From M55B112 sp040880545 (GTDB taxonomy: Bacteria > Bacteroidota > Bacteroidia > Bacteroidales > GCA-2748055), in assembly GCA_040880545.1 (NCBI GenBank), contig JBBDIE010000177.1, positions 5,073-69,072 on the forward strand: DNA of 64,000 nt, written 5' to 3'. The position numbers and the translations under genes were made by a program. Of the stretch, positions 1 through 8,086 are shown piece by piece. Numbering within the stretch: position 1 is the first letter of the stretch; each line of letters starts with the position of its first letter. A model generated the notes under the pieces. That model saw nothing but the letters and a program-made list of their open reading frames with translations. It did not search any database and had not been told where the DNA came from.

Positions 1-590
1 AGGAGACAATGGACGTACTTGATAAAGGCGGATTATCAATCAATGTGGATATTACCGTGATATTTAACCCTATGCATAATGCCATTGGATTTCTCCATGA
101 AAATATTGGTACTGATTATGTAACGGTGATGGTTGTACCTAATGTGCGGTCGTCGGTTCGCGCAGTAACAGGAAGATATACTGCAGAGGAAATATATTCC
201 ACGAAAAGAAACGAAGTGGAAACTGCCATTATTGAATCCACCAGAAAGGCTCTTGCGGCTAAAAATATTGATATGAAAGACCTGTTGATCCGTTCAATTA
301 TTTTGCCTGAAAAGATTAAATCCGCCATTGAAACTAAATTGCAACAGCAGCAGGAAGCACTGGCATATCAGTTCAGACTCGACAGGGAAAGAAGTGAAGC
401 CGAACGTCGTCGAATTGAAGCACAGGGAATTGCAGACTACAACAGACTGATCAGCGCCTCACTTACCACGAATATTCTGAAGCAGAAAGGTATTGATGCT
501 ACACTGGAACTGGCCAAATCTGCCAATGCCAAAGTTGTGGTCATTGGAAGTGGTGATGATGGTATGCCATTGATCCTGGGTGGGAACTAA
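1..590 (+). CDS. Prohibitin / SPFH (band 7) family protein, 5' end cut by window
   Basis: The reading frame is open through the left edge, and the first ATG (position 9) lies inside the SPFH domain, so the N-terminal membrane anchor and part of the domain are missing. The visible 193 residues hold the second half of the SPFH/band 7 fold and then an Ala/Glu/Arg/Gln-rich helical stretch (about residues 110-145) typical of prohibitin oligomerisation coils. Prohibitin-like proteins form large membrane-bound rings and often act as membrane scaffolds or protease regulators. That role is family knowledge and the substrate here is unknown. The gene ends 15 bp before the DUF4293 gene on the same strand, so the two may be co-transcribed. 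Confidence 0.85.
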   Translation, partial: ETMDVLDKGGLSINVDITVIFNPMHNAIGFLHENIGTDYVTVMVVPNVRSSVRAVTGRYTAEEIYSTKRNEVETAIIESTRKALAAKNIDMKDLLIRSIILPEKIKSAIETKLQQQQEALAYQFRLDRERSEAERRRIEAQGIADYNRLISASLTTNILKQKGIDATLELAKSANAKVVVIGSGDDGMPLILGGN

Positions 591-605
591 AAATCTTTTT
601 CAGAC

Positions 606-1064
606 ATGTTGCAGCGCAAACAATCATTGTACCTGTTTGTGGTTTTCATTTTATCAATCCTTCTTTTTACAGGACCGTTGGCTTTTATTACAACGGAAAA
701 TGGTGGGTATTACCTGAACCATACCGGTGTTACAGATCTATCGGGAAATAAACTGGACGTATCTACCTGGCCGCTCACTGTGATGATTTCAATGGCAGTA
801 TTACTTTCTTTTCTGACGATCTTTTCCTACATGAAACGACCCCGTCAGATGAGATTAACACTGTTTCAGATGTTTTTCAACCTGGGTCTGATTGCGGTTG
901 CATTTTATTATGTGCTGTATGTAATGCACAATTATGGTGGAATACAATTTGTTTTTCAATGGCGAGTAGTGATTCCTCCTGTAATGCTGGTATTATTGAT
1001 CCTGGCATTCCGGGGAATCAGAAAAGATGAATTGATGGTGAAAGCTTACGATCGTATTCGTTAA
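606..1064 (+). CDS. DUF4293 family membrane protein
   Basis: This 152-residue protein has four hydrophobic segments (about residues 8-30, 57-78, 88-108 and 120-138) and an N-terminus MLQRKQSLYLF like that of the DUF4293 family, which is found almost only in Bacteroidota. Its function is not known. It follows the prohibitin-like gene by 15 bp and is closed by a strong hairpin terminator, so it is likely the last gene of that transcript. Family membership is assigned from length, topology and N-terminal pattern. Confidence 0.75.
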   Translation: MLQRKQSLYLFVVFILSILLFTGPLAFITTENGGYYLNHTGVTDLSGNKLDVSTWPLTVMISMAVLLSFLTIFSYMKRPRQMRLTLFQMFFNLGLIAVAFYYVLYVMHNYGGIQFVFQWRVVIPPVMLVLLILAFRGIRKDELMVKAYDRIR

Positions 1065-1130
1065 ATCGAATGCCCGGGATTGTTCTGTTCAACTGTCAGC
1101 AGAAAAGTTCTGGCAAAAACAATACTATTT

Positions 1131-1168
1131 AAAAATGCGCTTGGTACAGGACCAAGCGCATTTTTTTT
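1131..1168. terminator. Bidirectional rho-independent terminator between DUF4293 gene and pyrI
   Basis: A perfect 10-bp stem (TGCGCTTGGT at 1136-1145 with ACCAAGCGCA at 1151-1160) encloses a 5-nt loop. It has T8 on the right and A5 on the left, so it can end transcription from both directions. It sits between two convergent genes, and the pyrI stop codon overlaps the T tract. Confidence 0.9.
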
Positions 1169-1622
1169 AATTCATATCCAGGTTCTCTCTTGTTGTAACC
1201 TTTTCGCAATAATGACATTTCAGTCGCAAAACGTCCTTGGACAAAACGGTGAACCGGGTAACCACCATTTCATTATTAGTAATACATTTTGGATTTACAC
1301 ATTTAAGAATACCCTGTACTTTATCCGGAATTTCAACCTTTACCTTCTCCACAACCTCGTATTCTCTGATTATATTGAGTTTTGCCGTGGGGGCCACCAG
1401 CGCGATCTTGTTGATCTCTTCTGTACTGAAAAAGACATCTGATACCTTGATTATACCCTTTTTCCCGAGTTTTTTACTCTCCAGGCTGTTACCAAATGTT
1501 ATCAGTGTATTGAGCTTGTCTAATCCGAGTATCGAAATAACCTTAAAAAGGCTTCCTGATGGGATATGATCGATTACTGTTCCCTCTTTAATTGCTGTTA
1601 CTATGAGCTGCTTATCTTTCAT
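1167..1622 (-). CDS. pyrI: Aspartate carbamoyltransferase regulatory chain
   Basis: This 151-residue protein is the regulatory subunit of aspartate transcarbamoylase. It binds nucleotide effectors in its N-terminal domain and holds the catalytic trimers together through a C-terminal zinc domain. The four zinc ligands are visible as C108, C113, C136 and C139 (CVNPKC and CHYC motifs). The length matches the enterobacterial PyrI (about 153 residues). It lies 8 bp after pyrB, the classic pyrBI order, and ends in the T tract of a shared terminator. The complete zinc motif suggests an allosteric holoenzyme rather than a stand-alone catalytic trimer. Confidence 0.96.
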   Translation of the reverse strand: MKDKQLIVTAIKEGTVIDHIPSGSLFKVISILGLDKLNTLITFGNSLESKKLGKKGIIKVSDVFFSTEEINKIALVAPTAKLNIIREYEVVEKVKVEIPDKVQGILKCVNPKCITNNEMVVTRFTVLSKDVLRLKCHYCEKVTTRENLDMN

Positions 1623-1630
1623 GGTGCTTT

Positions 1631-2539
1631 TTATTTTAAACCTAAAATATAAGAGATGATTGCCTGTCGGGTGTATACACCGTTCAGGGCTTGTTGGAAA
1701 TAATAGGCTTGTGGGGCATCATCCACATCCAGGGCTATCTCATTGACCCTTGGAAGCGGATGCAGGATTTTCATATTATCCTTTGCATCCTTCAGCATCG
1801 ATCGCTGCAGAACAAAGGCATTCTTCACCCTTTCATACTCAATTGGATCGGTAAATCTTTCCTGCTGTACCCTGGTCATGTAAATGATATCTGCTTCCTT
1901 CAGGTATTCATTGAAATCTCTGCATTCAACATATTCCAGCCCTTTGTTATCCAGGTACATTTTGTATTCATCGGGCATTTTTAATTCGTCAGGGGAGATG
2001 AAATAGAACCTGGTATTGAATTCCGACAGGGCCATTAACAGGGAATGTACCGTGCGACCATATTTCAGATCCCCTACCAGAAAGATGTTCAGGTTGTCGA
2101 GGGTGCCCTGTGTTTTCCATATCGAATACATATCGAGCAAAGTTTGTGTGGGATGCTGGTTCGCACCATCGCCCGCGTTTATGATGGGTACTGATGCCAC
2201 TTCACTGGCAAGCCTGGCTGTGCCCTCAAGGGGGTGCCGCATGACGATCAGATCACTGTAGCTGCTTACGATTCTTATGGAATCCCGCAGTGTTTCACCC
2301 TTGGATGTACTAGTGGCTGACGAATCTGAAAAACCAACAATTTTCCCGCCCAGTCTGCTAACTGCAGTCTCAAAACTTAACCTTGTTCTCGTTGATGGTT
2401 CAAAAAACAGGGTGGCAATCACGTAGTCTTTAAGAATGTCCTGTGTGGGTTGTTGTTCAAATTCAGAAGCAAGTTCAAGGATCCGTAGATATTCCTCTTT
2501 TGAAAAGTCATTGATGGAAACTAAGCTTTTGTTTTTCAT
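1631..2539 (-). CDS. pyrB: Aspartate carbamoyltransferase catalytic subunit
   Basis: This enzyme joins carbamoyl phosphate and L-aspartate to form N-carbamoyl-L-aspartate, the first committed step of pyrimidine synthesis. The 302-residue protein has the carbamoyl-phosphate motif FFEPSTRTRLSFE near residue 47, HPTQTLLD near 130, and the aspartate-domain HPLPR loop near 265. The length is typical of the family. It heads a two-gene operon with pyrI. No leader peptide or pyrimidine attenuator is obvious in the 65 bp upstream. Confidence 0.97.
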   Translation of the reverse strand: MKNKSLVSINDFSKEEYLRILELASEFEQQPTQDILKDYVIATLFFEPSTRTRLSFETAVSRLGGKIVGFSDSSATSTSKGETLRDSIRIVSSYSDLIVMRHPLEGTARLASEVASVPIINAGDGANQHPTQTLLDMYSIWKTQGTLDNLNIFLVGDLKYGRTVHSLLMALSEFNTRFYFISPDELKMPDEYKMYLDNKGLEYVECRDFNEYLKEADIIYMTRVQQERFTDPIEYERVKNAFVLQRSMLKDAKDNMKILHPLPRVNEIALDVDDAPQAYYFQQALNGVYTRQAIISYILGLK

Positions 2540-2604
2540 TTATTAGATATTTACTGTAAATATAGTATGGAGAATACTTCGATTTTACGATGTTGATAAT
2601 ATAA

Positions 2605-3213
2605 TTATATGTTTTCTAGCTTGTCCGCCTTAAATCCTTCAATCAGTTCCAGTTTCCTGACAACAGTTTTCTCCTTAGATAATTCCACTGCCATCTTCAT
2701 GCTGCATGAAATTTCAAATTGCTGATCATATGTTTCAACCCTGTATACTTTTATGATCTTCATCACATCATTCATAACCGGGTAAGGAAAATGTACGCTG
2801 TAGGTTACCATTATCAGTTTTTTTATAATTCTGCTGTTCTGTAATGCAATCTCCGTTGCGGTTCTATAAGCGTTTATCAATCCGCCGACACCAAGCAGTG
2901 TTCCTCCGAAATATCTGATTACCACCACCAGGATATTGGTTAATCCCAGTTTATCTATCTGGTTCAAAATAGGCTTGCCAGCACTGTTGGCAGGTTCTCC
3001 GTCATCATTAGCCCTTGCTGTTGGTATATTCGTTCCGGTTTTCCATGCATAACAATGATGTCGAGCATCATGATATTTTTTCCAGAGCTCTTCCAAGATG
3101 GATTTAATCTCAGACTCATTCTCTACCGGCCAGGCAAAAGCCATGAATTTGCTTCCCCTGTCCTTATAAAAACCTTCGGATGGTTCCGCTATGGTATGAA
3201 ATGAAGTTTTCAT
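2605..3213 (-). CDS. yigZ: YigZ / IMPACT family protein
   Basis: This 202-residue protein shows the UPF0029 N-terminal domain seen in YigZ and the eukaryotic translation regulator IMPACT, including the block DDGEPANSAGKPIL near residue 70 and RYFGGTLLGVGGLINAYR near 105. The C-terminal 70 residues have the ferredoxin-like fold expected of the second YigZ domain. The bacterial role is poorly defined; nucleic-acid or nucleotide binding has been proposed from structures. It starts 3 bp after the EamA transporter gene, so the two form an operon. Confidence 0.9.
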   Translation of the reverse strand: MKTSFHTIAEPSEGFYKDRGSKFMAFAWPVENESEIKSILEELWKKYHDARHHCYAWKTGTNIPTARANDDGEPANSAGKPILNQIDKLGLTNILVVVIRYFGGTLLGVGGLINAYRTATEIALQNSRIIKKLIMVTYSVHFPYPVMNDVMKIIKVYRVETYDQQFEISCSMKMAVELSKEKTVVRKLELIEGFKADKLENI

Positions 3214-3216
3214 TTT

Positions 3217-4098
3217 TCATGCAAGTGTAAATAAGATGATAGCAATAACAGACACTGCGATTCCTATCTTGTTAAGGAATGCTGGTTTTTCCCTGAATAT
3301 AACCAGACCCGCCAACACACTTAAAGTTACAATGCCAATATTATTAGCTCCGAATACTACCGAACTATCCATGCTGACACCCGCCTTATTCACGTAATTC
3401 AAAGCAGATACCATCATAAATATTGAACCGAAATTTACGATACCCAATAATAATCCCCATTCCCAGACCGCCGATTTTCTGAATTCACTTAATCCCTGTT
3501 TCCTGAATGGCAGTATAATCAAACCTGTTATAAGTGACATGGCAAATAATACCGCACTGAACAGGGCCGTATCCGCATTGTCCACATGGGCATGCTGTGC
3601 ATATTTAACCAGTGAATCCACCACCCCCATACCAATGAAAAGCAAAAGAGGCACCAACATCCGTCTCCTTTTCTCAACCGATGTACCCGGTTCATAGACG
3701 GTCATTAACACACCGGAAAGTGCGGCAAATATGGCAATAGCTTTCAATAAAGTGAGTTTATCGGTAGAGTCAATGACCATGGAGAATGCAATGGGGAATA
3801 CCACCGACATTTTACTTGCCACTGTGGTAATTGATATCCCAGCTTCCCCGGACGATTTGGCAATGACGAAAAACATCACGATAAACAGTACGCCAATCAG
3901 TATGGAAATAGGAGCCCATGAGTTGTTCACAATGGATATAATCTCAATTCTTTCAAAATTAATCAGAAACCCCAGCGAGGATCCCAGAAAATAATTGATC
4001 AGAATAACAGGAAAGGAGGGGAGATTTTTCTGATCAAGGAATTTAAATACCAGGAATATTCCGGTGGATGAGAGAATACATAAGATCAGGTAAATCAT
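3217..4098 (-). CDS. EamA / drug-metabolite-type membrane transporter
   Basis: The 293-residue protein has about ten hydrophobic segments in two homologous halves, the layout of the EamA (DMT superfamily) transporters. The halves are joined near residues 140-150 by a basic loop (EKRRRM). The substrate cannot be read from sequence. Homologues export amino acids, nucleotides or sugars. It is followed by yigZ after 3 bp, and upstream it is separated from dnaA by a terminator, so it should have its own promoter near 4099-4110 or receive read-through. Confidence 0.8.
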   Translation of the reverse strand: MIYLILCILSSTGIFLVFKFLDQKNLPSFPVILINYFLGSSLGFLINFERIEIISIVNNSWAPISILIGVLFIVMFFVIAKSSGEAGISITTVASKMSVVFPIAFSMVIDSTDKLTLLKAIAIFAALSGVLMTVYEPGTSVEKRRRMLVPLLLFIGMGVVDSLVKYAQHAHVDNADTALFSAVLFAMSLITGLIILPFRKQGLSEFRKSAVWEWGLLLGIVNFGSIFMMVSALNYVNKAGVSMDSSVVFGANNIGIVTLSVLAGLVIFREKPAFLNKIGIAVSVIAIILFTLA

Positions 4099-4110
4099 TT
4101 TTTCAAACTA

Positions 4111-4142
4111 AAAAAAAACAGGTCCCGAATCTGACCTGTTTT
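4111..4142 (-). terminator. Rho-independent terminator of dnaA
   Basis: A 10-bp stem (AAAACAGGTC at 4115-4124 with GACCTGTTTT at 4133-4142) with an 8-nt loop is followed on the minus strand by an eight-U tract (complement of A4111-4118). It lies just after the dnaA stop codon. Confidence 0.85.
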
Positions 4143-4148
4143 CCAATG

Positions 4149-5570
4149 TTACATTTTAAGTTTCTTTTCCAGTTCATCAATCTGTATTCGGAAGCTTTTA
4201 TCCGTTTCTATCAGATTATTTACAGTTTTACATGCATGTAAGACGGTGGCGTGATCCTTCCCACCAATTTGTGACCCAATGGTAGCCAGTGATGATTTGG
4301 TAAGGCTTTTTGAAAAAAACATGGCAACCTGCCTCGCTTGAACAATCTCGCGCTTCCTGGTTTTACTCTGCAACTGCTCAAGCCCGATATTAAAATAGCT
4401 GCATACCACTTTCTGTATATAATCAATGGAAACTTCCTTCTTGGTATTCTTGATGAGCTTATCAATCATCTCCCTGGTAAGACCAAGTGTGATCTCTTTT
4501 TTATTGAGTGTCGATTGTGCCAAAAGTGAAATCAGTGCACCTTCAAGCTCCCTGATGTTATCCGTTATGTGGGTGGCAATATATTCCAGTACATCTTCCG
4601 GCATCTCAATTCCATCGTTGTAGGTCTTCTTGGTCAGAATGGCCATCCTGGTTTCGTAATCCGGTGACTGAAGATCTGCCGACAAACCCCACTTGAATCT
4701 GCTGATAAGCCTCTGTTCGAGTCCCTGCAACTCTACCGGCGGCTTGTCTGATGTTAGGATCAGCTGTTTTCCCGATTGATGCAGATGATTGAAAATGTGA
4801 AAAAATGTGTCCTGTGTCTTCTCCTTTCCTGCGAATTCATGTACATCATCAATAATCAATACATCAATCATCTGGTAGAAATGGAGAAAATCATTCTTAT
4901 TGTTGTTCCTGATTGCATCGACAAATTGTGTCTGGAATTTGTTTGCATTCACATATAATACCGTTTTGTTCTGGAACAAACTTTTTACTTCGATTCCAAT
5001 GGCCTGGGCAAGGTGTGTTTTCCCAAGACCGCTGTCGCCATAGATCAGTAACGGGTTGAATGCAGTTCCTCCTGGATTGTTTGCCACTGCATATCCGGCC
5101 GACCTGGCAAGTCGGTTACACTCACCTTCAACAAAGTTGTCAAACGAATTACCCGGATTGAGCCTTGGATCTATATCCAGCTTTTTTATTCCGGGAATTA
5201 CAAAAGGGTTCTTGATGGCATTGTCCGATCCGTCCAGCGGCACTTTAACAGGTTGGTTCCTGATCTCTTTGCTGCTTTTCGCCGGAAACTTTACCGTGTA
5301 GGGCTTGTTGTTATTATACGAATTGTTCTGCATAACAACATTGTACTCCAATTTGGCATCGTTGCCCAACTCTTTTACCAACACCTTGCGCAATATATCA
5401 ATGTATTGCTCTTCAAGATATTCGTAAAAAAATGGACTCGGCACCTGAATGGTGAGTACGTCCTGATCCAGCCTGAGTGGTACAATTGGCTCAAACCATG
5501 TTCTGAAACTGATTGAAGGAACATTGTCCTTAATTACATTGAGACAGTTGTTCCATACAAGTTCATGCAT
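4149..5570 (-). CDS. dnaA: Chromosomal replication initiator protein DnaA
   Basis: DnaA binds ATP and DnaA boxes at oriC and opens the origin. This 473-residue protein has the N-terminal DnaB-interacting domain I (about 1-80), a variable linker, the AAA+ domain with Walker A GDSGLGKTH near residue 179 and Walker B DVLIIDDVHEF near 238, and a C-terminal helix-turn-helix domain with the signature GGKDHATVLHACKTV near 438. The length is standard. Its neighbours are not the usual dnaN/recF, which is common in Bacteroidota, where dnaA is often unlinked from them. A hairpin terminator follows it. Confidence 0.98.
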   Translation of the reverse strand: MHELVWNNCLNVIKDNVPSISFRTWFEPIVPLRLDQDVLTIQVPSPFFYEYLEEQYIDILRKVLVKELGNDAKLEYNVVMQNNSYNNNKPYTVKFPAKSSKEIRNQPVKVPLDGSDNAIKNPFVIPGIKKLDIDPRLNPGNSFDNFVEGECNRLARSAGYAVANNPGGTAFNPLLIYGDSGLGKTHLAQAIGIEVKSLFQNKTVLYVNANKFQTQFVDAIRNNNKNDFLHFYQMIDVLIIDDVHEFAGKEKTQDTFFHIFNHLHQSGKQLILTSDKPPVELQGLEQRLISRFKWGLSADLQSPDYETRMAILTKKTYNDGIEMPEDVLEYIATHITDNIRELEGALISLLAQSTLNKKEITLGLTREMIDKLIKNTKKEVSIDYIQKVVCSYFNIGLEQLQSKTRKREIVQARQVAMFFSKSLTKSSLATIGSQIGGKDHATVLHACKTVNNLIETDKSFRIQIDELEKKLKM

Positions 5571-5912
5571 TAAACGTTGGTTTTAATAATTCGAAATTAG
5601 GATTAGATGTAGCTAGAACAAATATTGTGAAAAATTGGTAATAAAAAAAGGGCAAAGGGACTTGAATATTTCAATAATAATATATTGCCTTTACCATCAG
5701 TTGTTTATAAATTGAAAAAAAATGAAAAAATCGTAAAATACTGTATGTGAGTAAAATACAATATTATAATCTTAATAAATTGTTAATTAATCCTTTACCT
5801 GATCTAATTCAATTCATTGTTTAGACATCTTCATTTTTACGGTGTGACATTCGTCACTAAAATTGATAATGTCATCAAAAGAAATAGGTTGATTCTTCCT
5901 GATTTGGAAAAA
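5571..5912. other. AT-rich intergenic region upstream of dnaA
   Basis: These 342 bp separate the dnaA start from the 3' end of the MCE gene, both on the minus strand, and must hold the dnaA promoter. On the minus strand AATATTTG (5619-5626) matches 7 of 8 positions of the Bacteroidota -7 element, but no TTTG lies at the expected distance. I found no TTATCCACA-type DnaA box and no clear gene. An origin is therefore not supported, although the AT richness is noticeable. Confidence 0.4.
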
Positions 5913-6833
5913 TCATTTACCAATCAGAGAAATACTGACGTATTTTTTTGGATTTTCCTGCACATCCTTCACCAGGAAATCCAGGTCGGCGACAAGTTGA
6001 TTAACCCGGTTGTATAAGCTGTCTTCGGCAAACAGTTTACCCATGGTTCCATGGCCTTCTTTCATATCTGAAGTAATCTCGGAGAGATTGTAAACCACCT
6101 GGTTAAGACTTTTTAGCAGGGAATCAATGCCGGCACTTTCAAGCTCCGAGGATACCTGCTCGAAGTTGGCAATAGTTTTTCTGATGGTTTCGTTCTGGGA
6201 TTGCAGACTTTCTGAAAACTTTTGAAGGTTCCTGATAGTTCTGGTAAGGTCACCTGATGCTGACAACTGGTTGTCCAGTGATCCGGATGCACTTTCAATA
6301 TTACTGATGGTTGCGTTAATTTTGGGGTTACGCAAAATTCTATTGATTTCAGCGCCTGTGGAATCCAATGTCATTACTGCTGCATTCATATTACCCAGTA
6401 GCGGAGAAATATCCTCCATCAGTGTTGATAACTTATTCACTGATACACTACTAAGTAAGACTCCTCCATGCTGCATATATTCATCGTTTGCCGACTGCAC
6501 AATTTTTATCATCTTGGAACCCAACAGATCCGCGCTATAAATTACCGCCTCGCTGTTTTTTCTGATTTTGTAATTCCTGTCAATCTCCAGAAATACCGTA
6601 AATGGTATTTGCTCTTCGGTTTTAAAAACAATATTATCTACTGTGCCAATCTTGAAACCGTCAAGCATCACATTCGCTGAAGATTCCAGCCCGTCAATCT
6701 GTTCGTATTGTGCCTTTAAAATATAATTGCTGCTGAGTACATTACGCCCTTTGAGGTAATTAATACCCCAGATTATCACCACAATGGTTACCACTCCTGT
6801 AATGCCTATTTTTACTTCACCTGAGTATTTCAT
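5913..6833 (-). CDS. mlaD: MCE / MlaD family lipid-transport substrate-binding protein
   Basis: This 306-residue protein has one N-terminal membrane segment (about residues 7-25) followed by an MCE domain (about 35-115, with the block VMLDGFKIGTVDNIVF). A long helical periplasmic tail rich in Ser/Asn/Leu runs from about 130 to 290. MlaD-type proteins form hexameric rings that carry phospholipids between the membranes with an MlaFE ABC transporter. No mlaE or mlaF gene is in this window. It lies 1 bp after the amidase gene, so the two are co-transcribed. The specific lipid and direction of transport cannot be inferred. Confidence 0.85.
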   Translation of the reverse strand: MKYSGEVKIGITGVVTIVVIIWGINYLKGRNVLSSNYILKAQYEQIDGLESSANVMLDGFKIGTVDNIVFKTEEQIPFTVFLEIDRNYKIRKNSEAVIYSADLLGSKMIKIVQSANDEYMQHGGVLLSSVSVNKLSTLMEDISPLLGNMNAAVMTLDSTGAEINRILRNPKINATISNIESASGSLDNQLSASGDLTRTIRNLQKFSESLQSQNETIRKTIANFEQVSSELESAGIDSLLKSLNQVVYNLSEITSDMKEGHGTMGKLFAEDSLYNRVNQLVADLDFLVKDVQENPKKYVSISLIGK

Positions 6834-6834
6834 T

Positions 6835-8022
6835 TCACCGGTTGATTTCGATCAATGCTTCGCTCAAAGGTACTAATTCTTTATTTCTTACGGCGATCAC
6901 GAAGGCATCCGGAAAATCATTCTTGACTACCGAACACTTATCCAGCGCTTCGTGGTAAGTTAGCCCATGCCCCACCGTATATTTATACCACTTACCCGAC
7001 TGGATTACTGAAACATTATTATAGCCCTTGAATGCAGATGGATCTGTCTCAACCAGGTTCCTGGAAGATGCTATTTGAACCCGAAAAGTTACATTATCAG
7101 GATCTTGTTCTATGGTTTCAGTTGACAGCATCTGAGGAGTCGACTCACCAGTATGATTTTCCTGTAAAGTAGTAGCAGCTGTATCCAACGTAAAATTACT
7201 GTTCTTCTCTATGCGTAATTTGTATTTTCTGAATGCCCTGAAAATGGCAGAGGCAATCAAATCCTGCCCTTGTTCTGTTACCAGGAATTTTTCTTCCTCC
7301 TGATTCGAAATAAAACCTGTTTCAATAAGTACAGCAGGCATGGAGGTTTGTGCAAGCACCAACAGTCCTTGTTGAACCACCCCACGGTCCTTTCGCTTTG
7401 AACGTTCCCGAAACTGATCCTGGATATAGGATGCAAATTCAATACTCTGCTTCAGGTAGGTATTTTGCATAACCGAAAATATAATATAGGACTCAAGAGA
7501 CGCAGGATCAAATCCCTGGTAGCGGGTCTCGTGGTCATCTTCCAGAAGAATCACCGAATTTTCTCTCACGGCCACATCAAAGTGTTCGTTTGTTCTGTGC
7601 AGGCCAAGTACATGTGAAGATGTACCGTAGGGTGTATGATTCTTATTGGCATTTACATGGATGGATATGAAAAGATCGGCCTCAGCCCTGTTGGCAATGC
7701 CGGCGCGTTCATGCAATTCAACAAACACATCAGTTGTCCGGGTGTAAATCACCTCCACATCCGTCAGATATTCCTCTATCAGGGCTCCCACTTTCAGGGC
7801 AATATTCAACGCGATATCCTTCTCCATGGAAATTACTCCCAGGGCTCCTGAATCCTTTCCACCATGACCTGCATCGATCACAACCGTTCTGATCCTGTTA
7901 TTGATCCCGCCAGACAGATTATTGGCTGGCTGTGCTGCTGTATAAAAATATGAAAACAGCAAAGTAAGAAATACCGTGACAGCTCGTTTAACATATAGTG
8001 GCAAAGTATTTGCGGTTAACAT
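6835..8022 (-). CDS. N-acetylmuramoyl-L-alanine amidase (Amidase_3)
   Basis: The 395-residue protein begins with a hydrophobic export signal (about residues 12-30) and carries the Amidase_3 fold of AmiA/AmiC. VIDAGHGGKDSGALG near residue 48 gives the first zinc His, and SIHVNA near 118 and the ETGFISN block near 235 give further active-site elements. It hydrolyses the bond between muramic acid and L-alanine in peptidoglycan. The C-terminal part (about 310-390) resembles a SPOR-like peptidoglycan-binding domain, as in other Bacteroidota amidases, though I rate that only as likely. It is divergent from lptD and followed by the MCE gene, a cell-envelope cluster. Confidence 0.9.
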   Translation of the reverse strand: MLTANTLPLYVKRAVTVFLTLLFSYFYTAAQPANNLSGGINNRIRTVVIDAGHGGKDSGALGVISMEKDIALNIALKVGALIEEYLTDVEVIYTRTTDVFVELHERAGIANRAEADLFISIHVNANKNHTPYGTSSHVLGLHRTNEHFDVAVRENSVILLEDDHETRYQGFDPASLESYIIFSVMQNTYLKQSIEFASYIQDQFRERSKRKDRGVVQQGLLVLAQTSMPAVLIETGFISNQEEEKFLVTEQGQDLIASAIFRAFRKYKLRIEKNSNFTLDTAATTLQENHTGESTPQMLSTETIEQDPDNVTFRVQIASSRNLVETDPSAFKGYNNVSVIQSGKWYKYTVGHGLTYHEALDKCSVVKNDFPDAFVIAVRNKELVPLSEALIEINR

Positions 8023-8039
8023 TATTTGTGGAATTTCAT

Positions 8040-8047
8040 TAGATTTG
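8040..8047 (+). promoter_or_regulatory. Candidate -7 promoter element of lptD
   Basis: TAGATTTG matches the Bacteroidota -7 consensus TAnnTTTG at every fixed position. It would start a transcript near 8054, about 33 nt before the TTG start of lptD. No TTTG lies exactly 19 bp upstream, so the -33 element is weak or absent. Confidence 0.4.
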
Positions 8048-8064
8048 CAATCCTTTCAACATTA

Positions 8065-8072
8065 CAAAATTA
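8065..8072 (-). promoter_or_regulatory. Candidate -7 promoter element of the amidase-mlaD operon
   Basis: On the minus strand this reads TAATTTTG, a full match to TAnnTTTG. The predicted start is near 8058, about 36 nt before the amidase ATG. It overlaps the divergent lptD promoter region. No matching -33 element was found. Confidence 0.35.
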
Positions 8073-8086
8073 ATAGATAATTTACA

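Noticed and set aside
1080..1442. Plus-strand 120-codon frame over pyrI
   Set aside because: It is the shadow of the well-supported pyrI gene and terminator.
5571..5912. Possible oriC next to dnaA
   Set aside because: The region is AT-rich, but no DnaA boxes of the TTATCCACA type were found.
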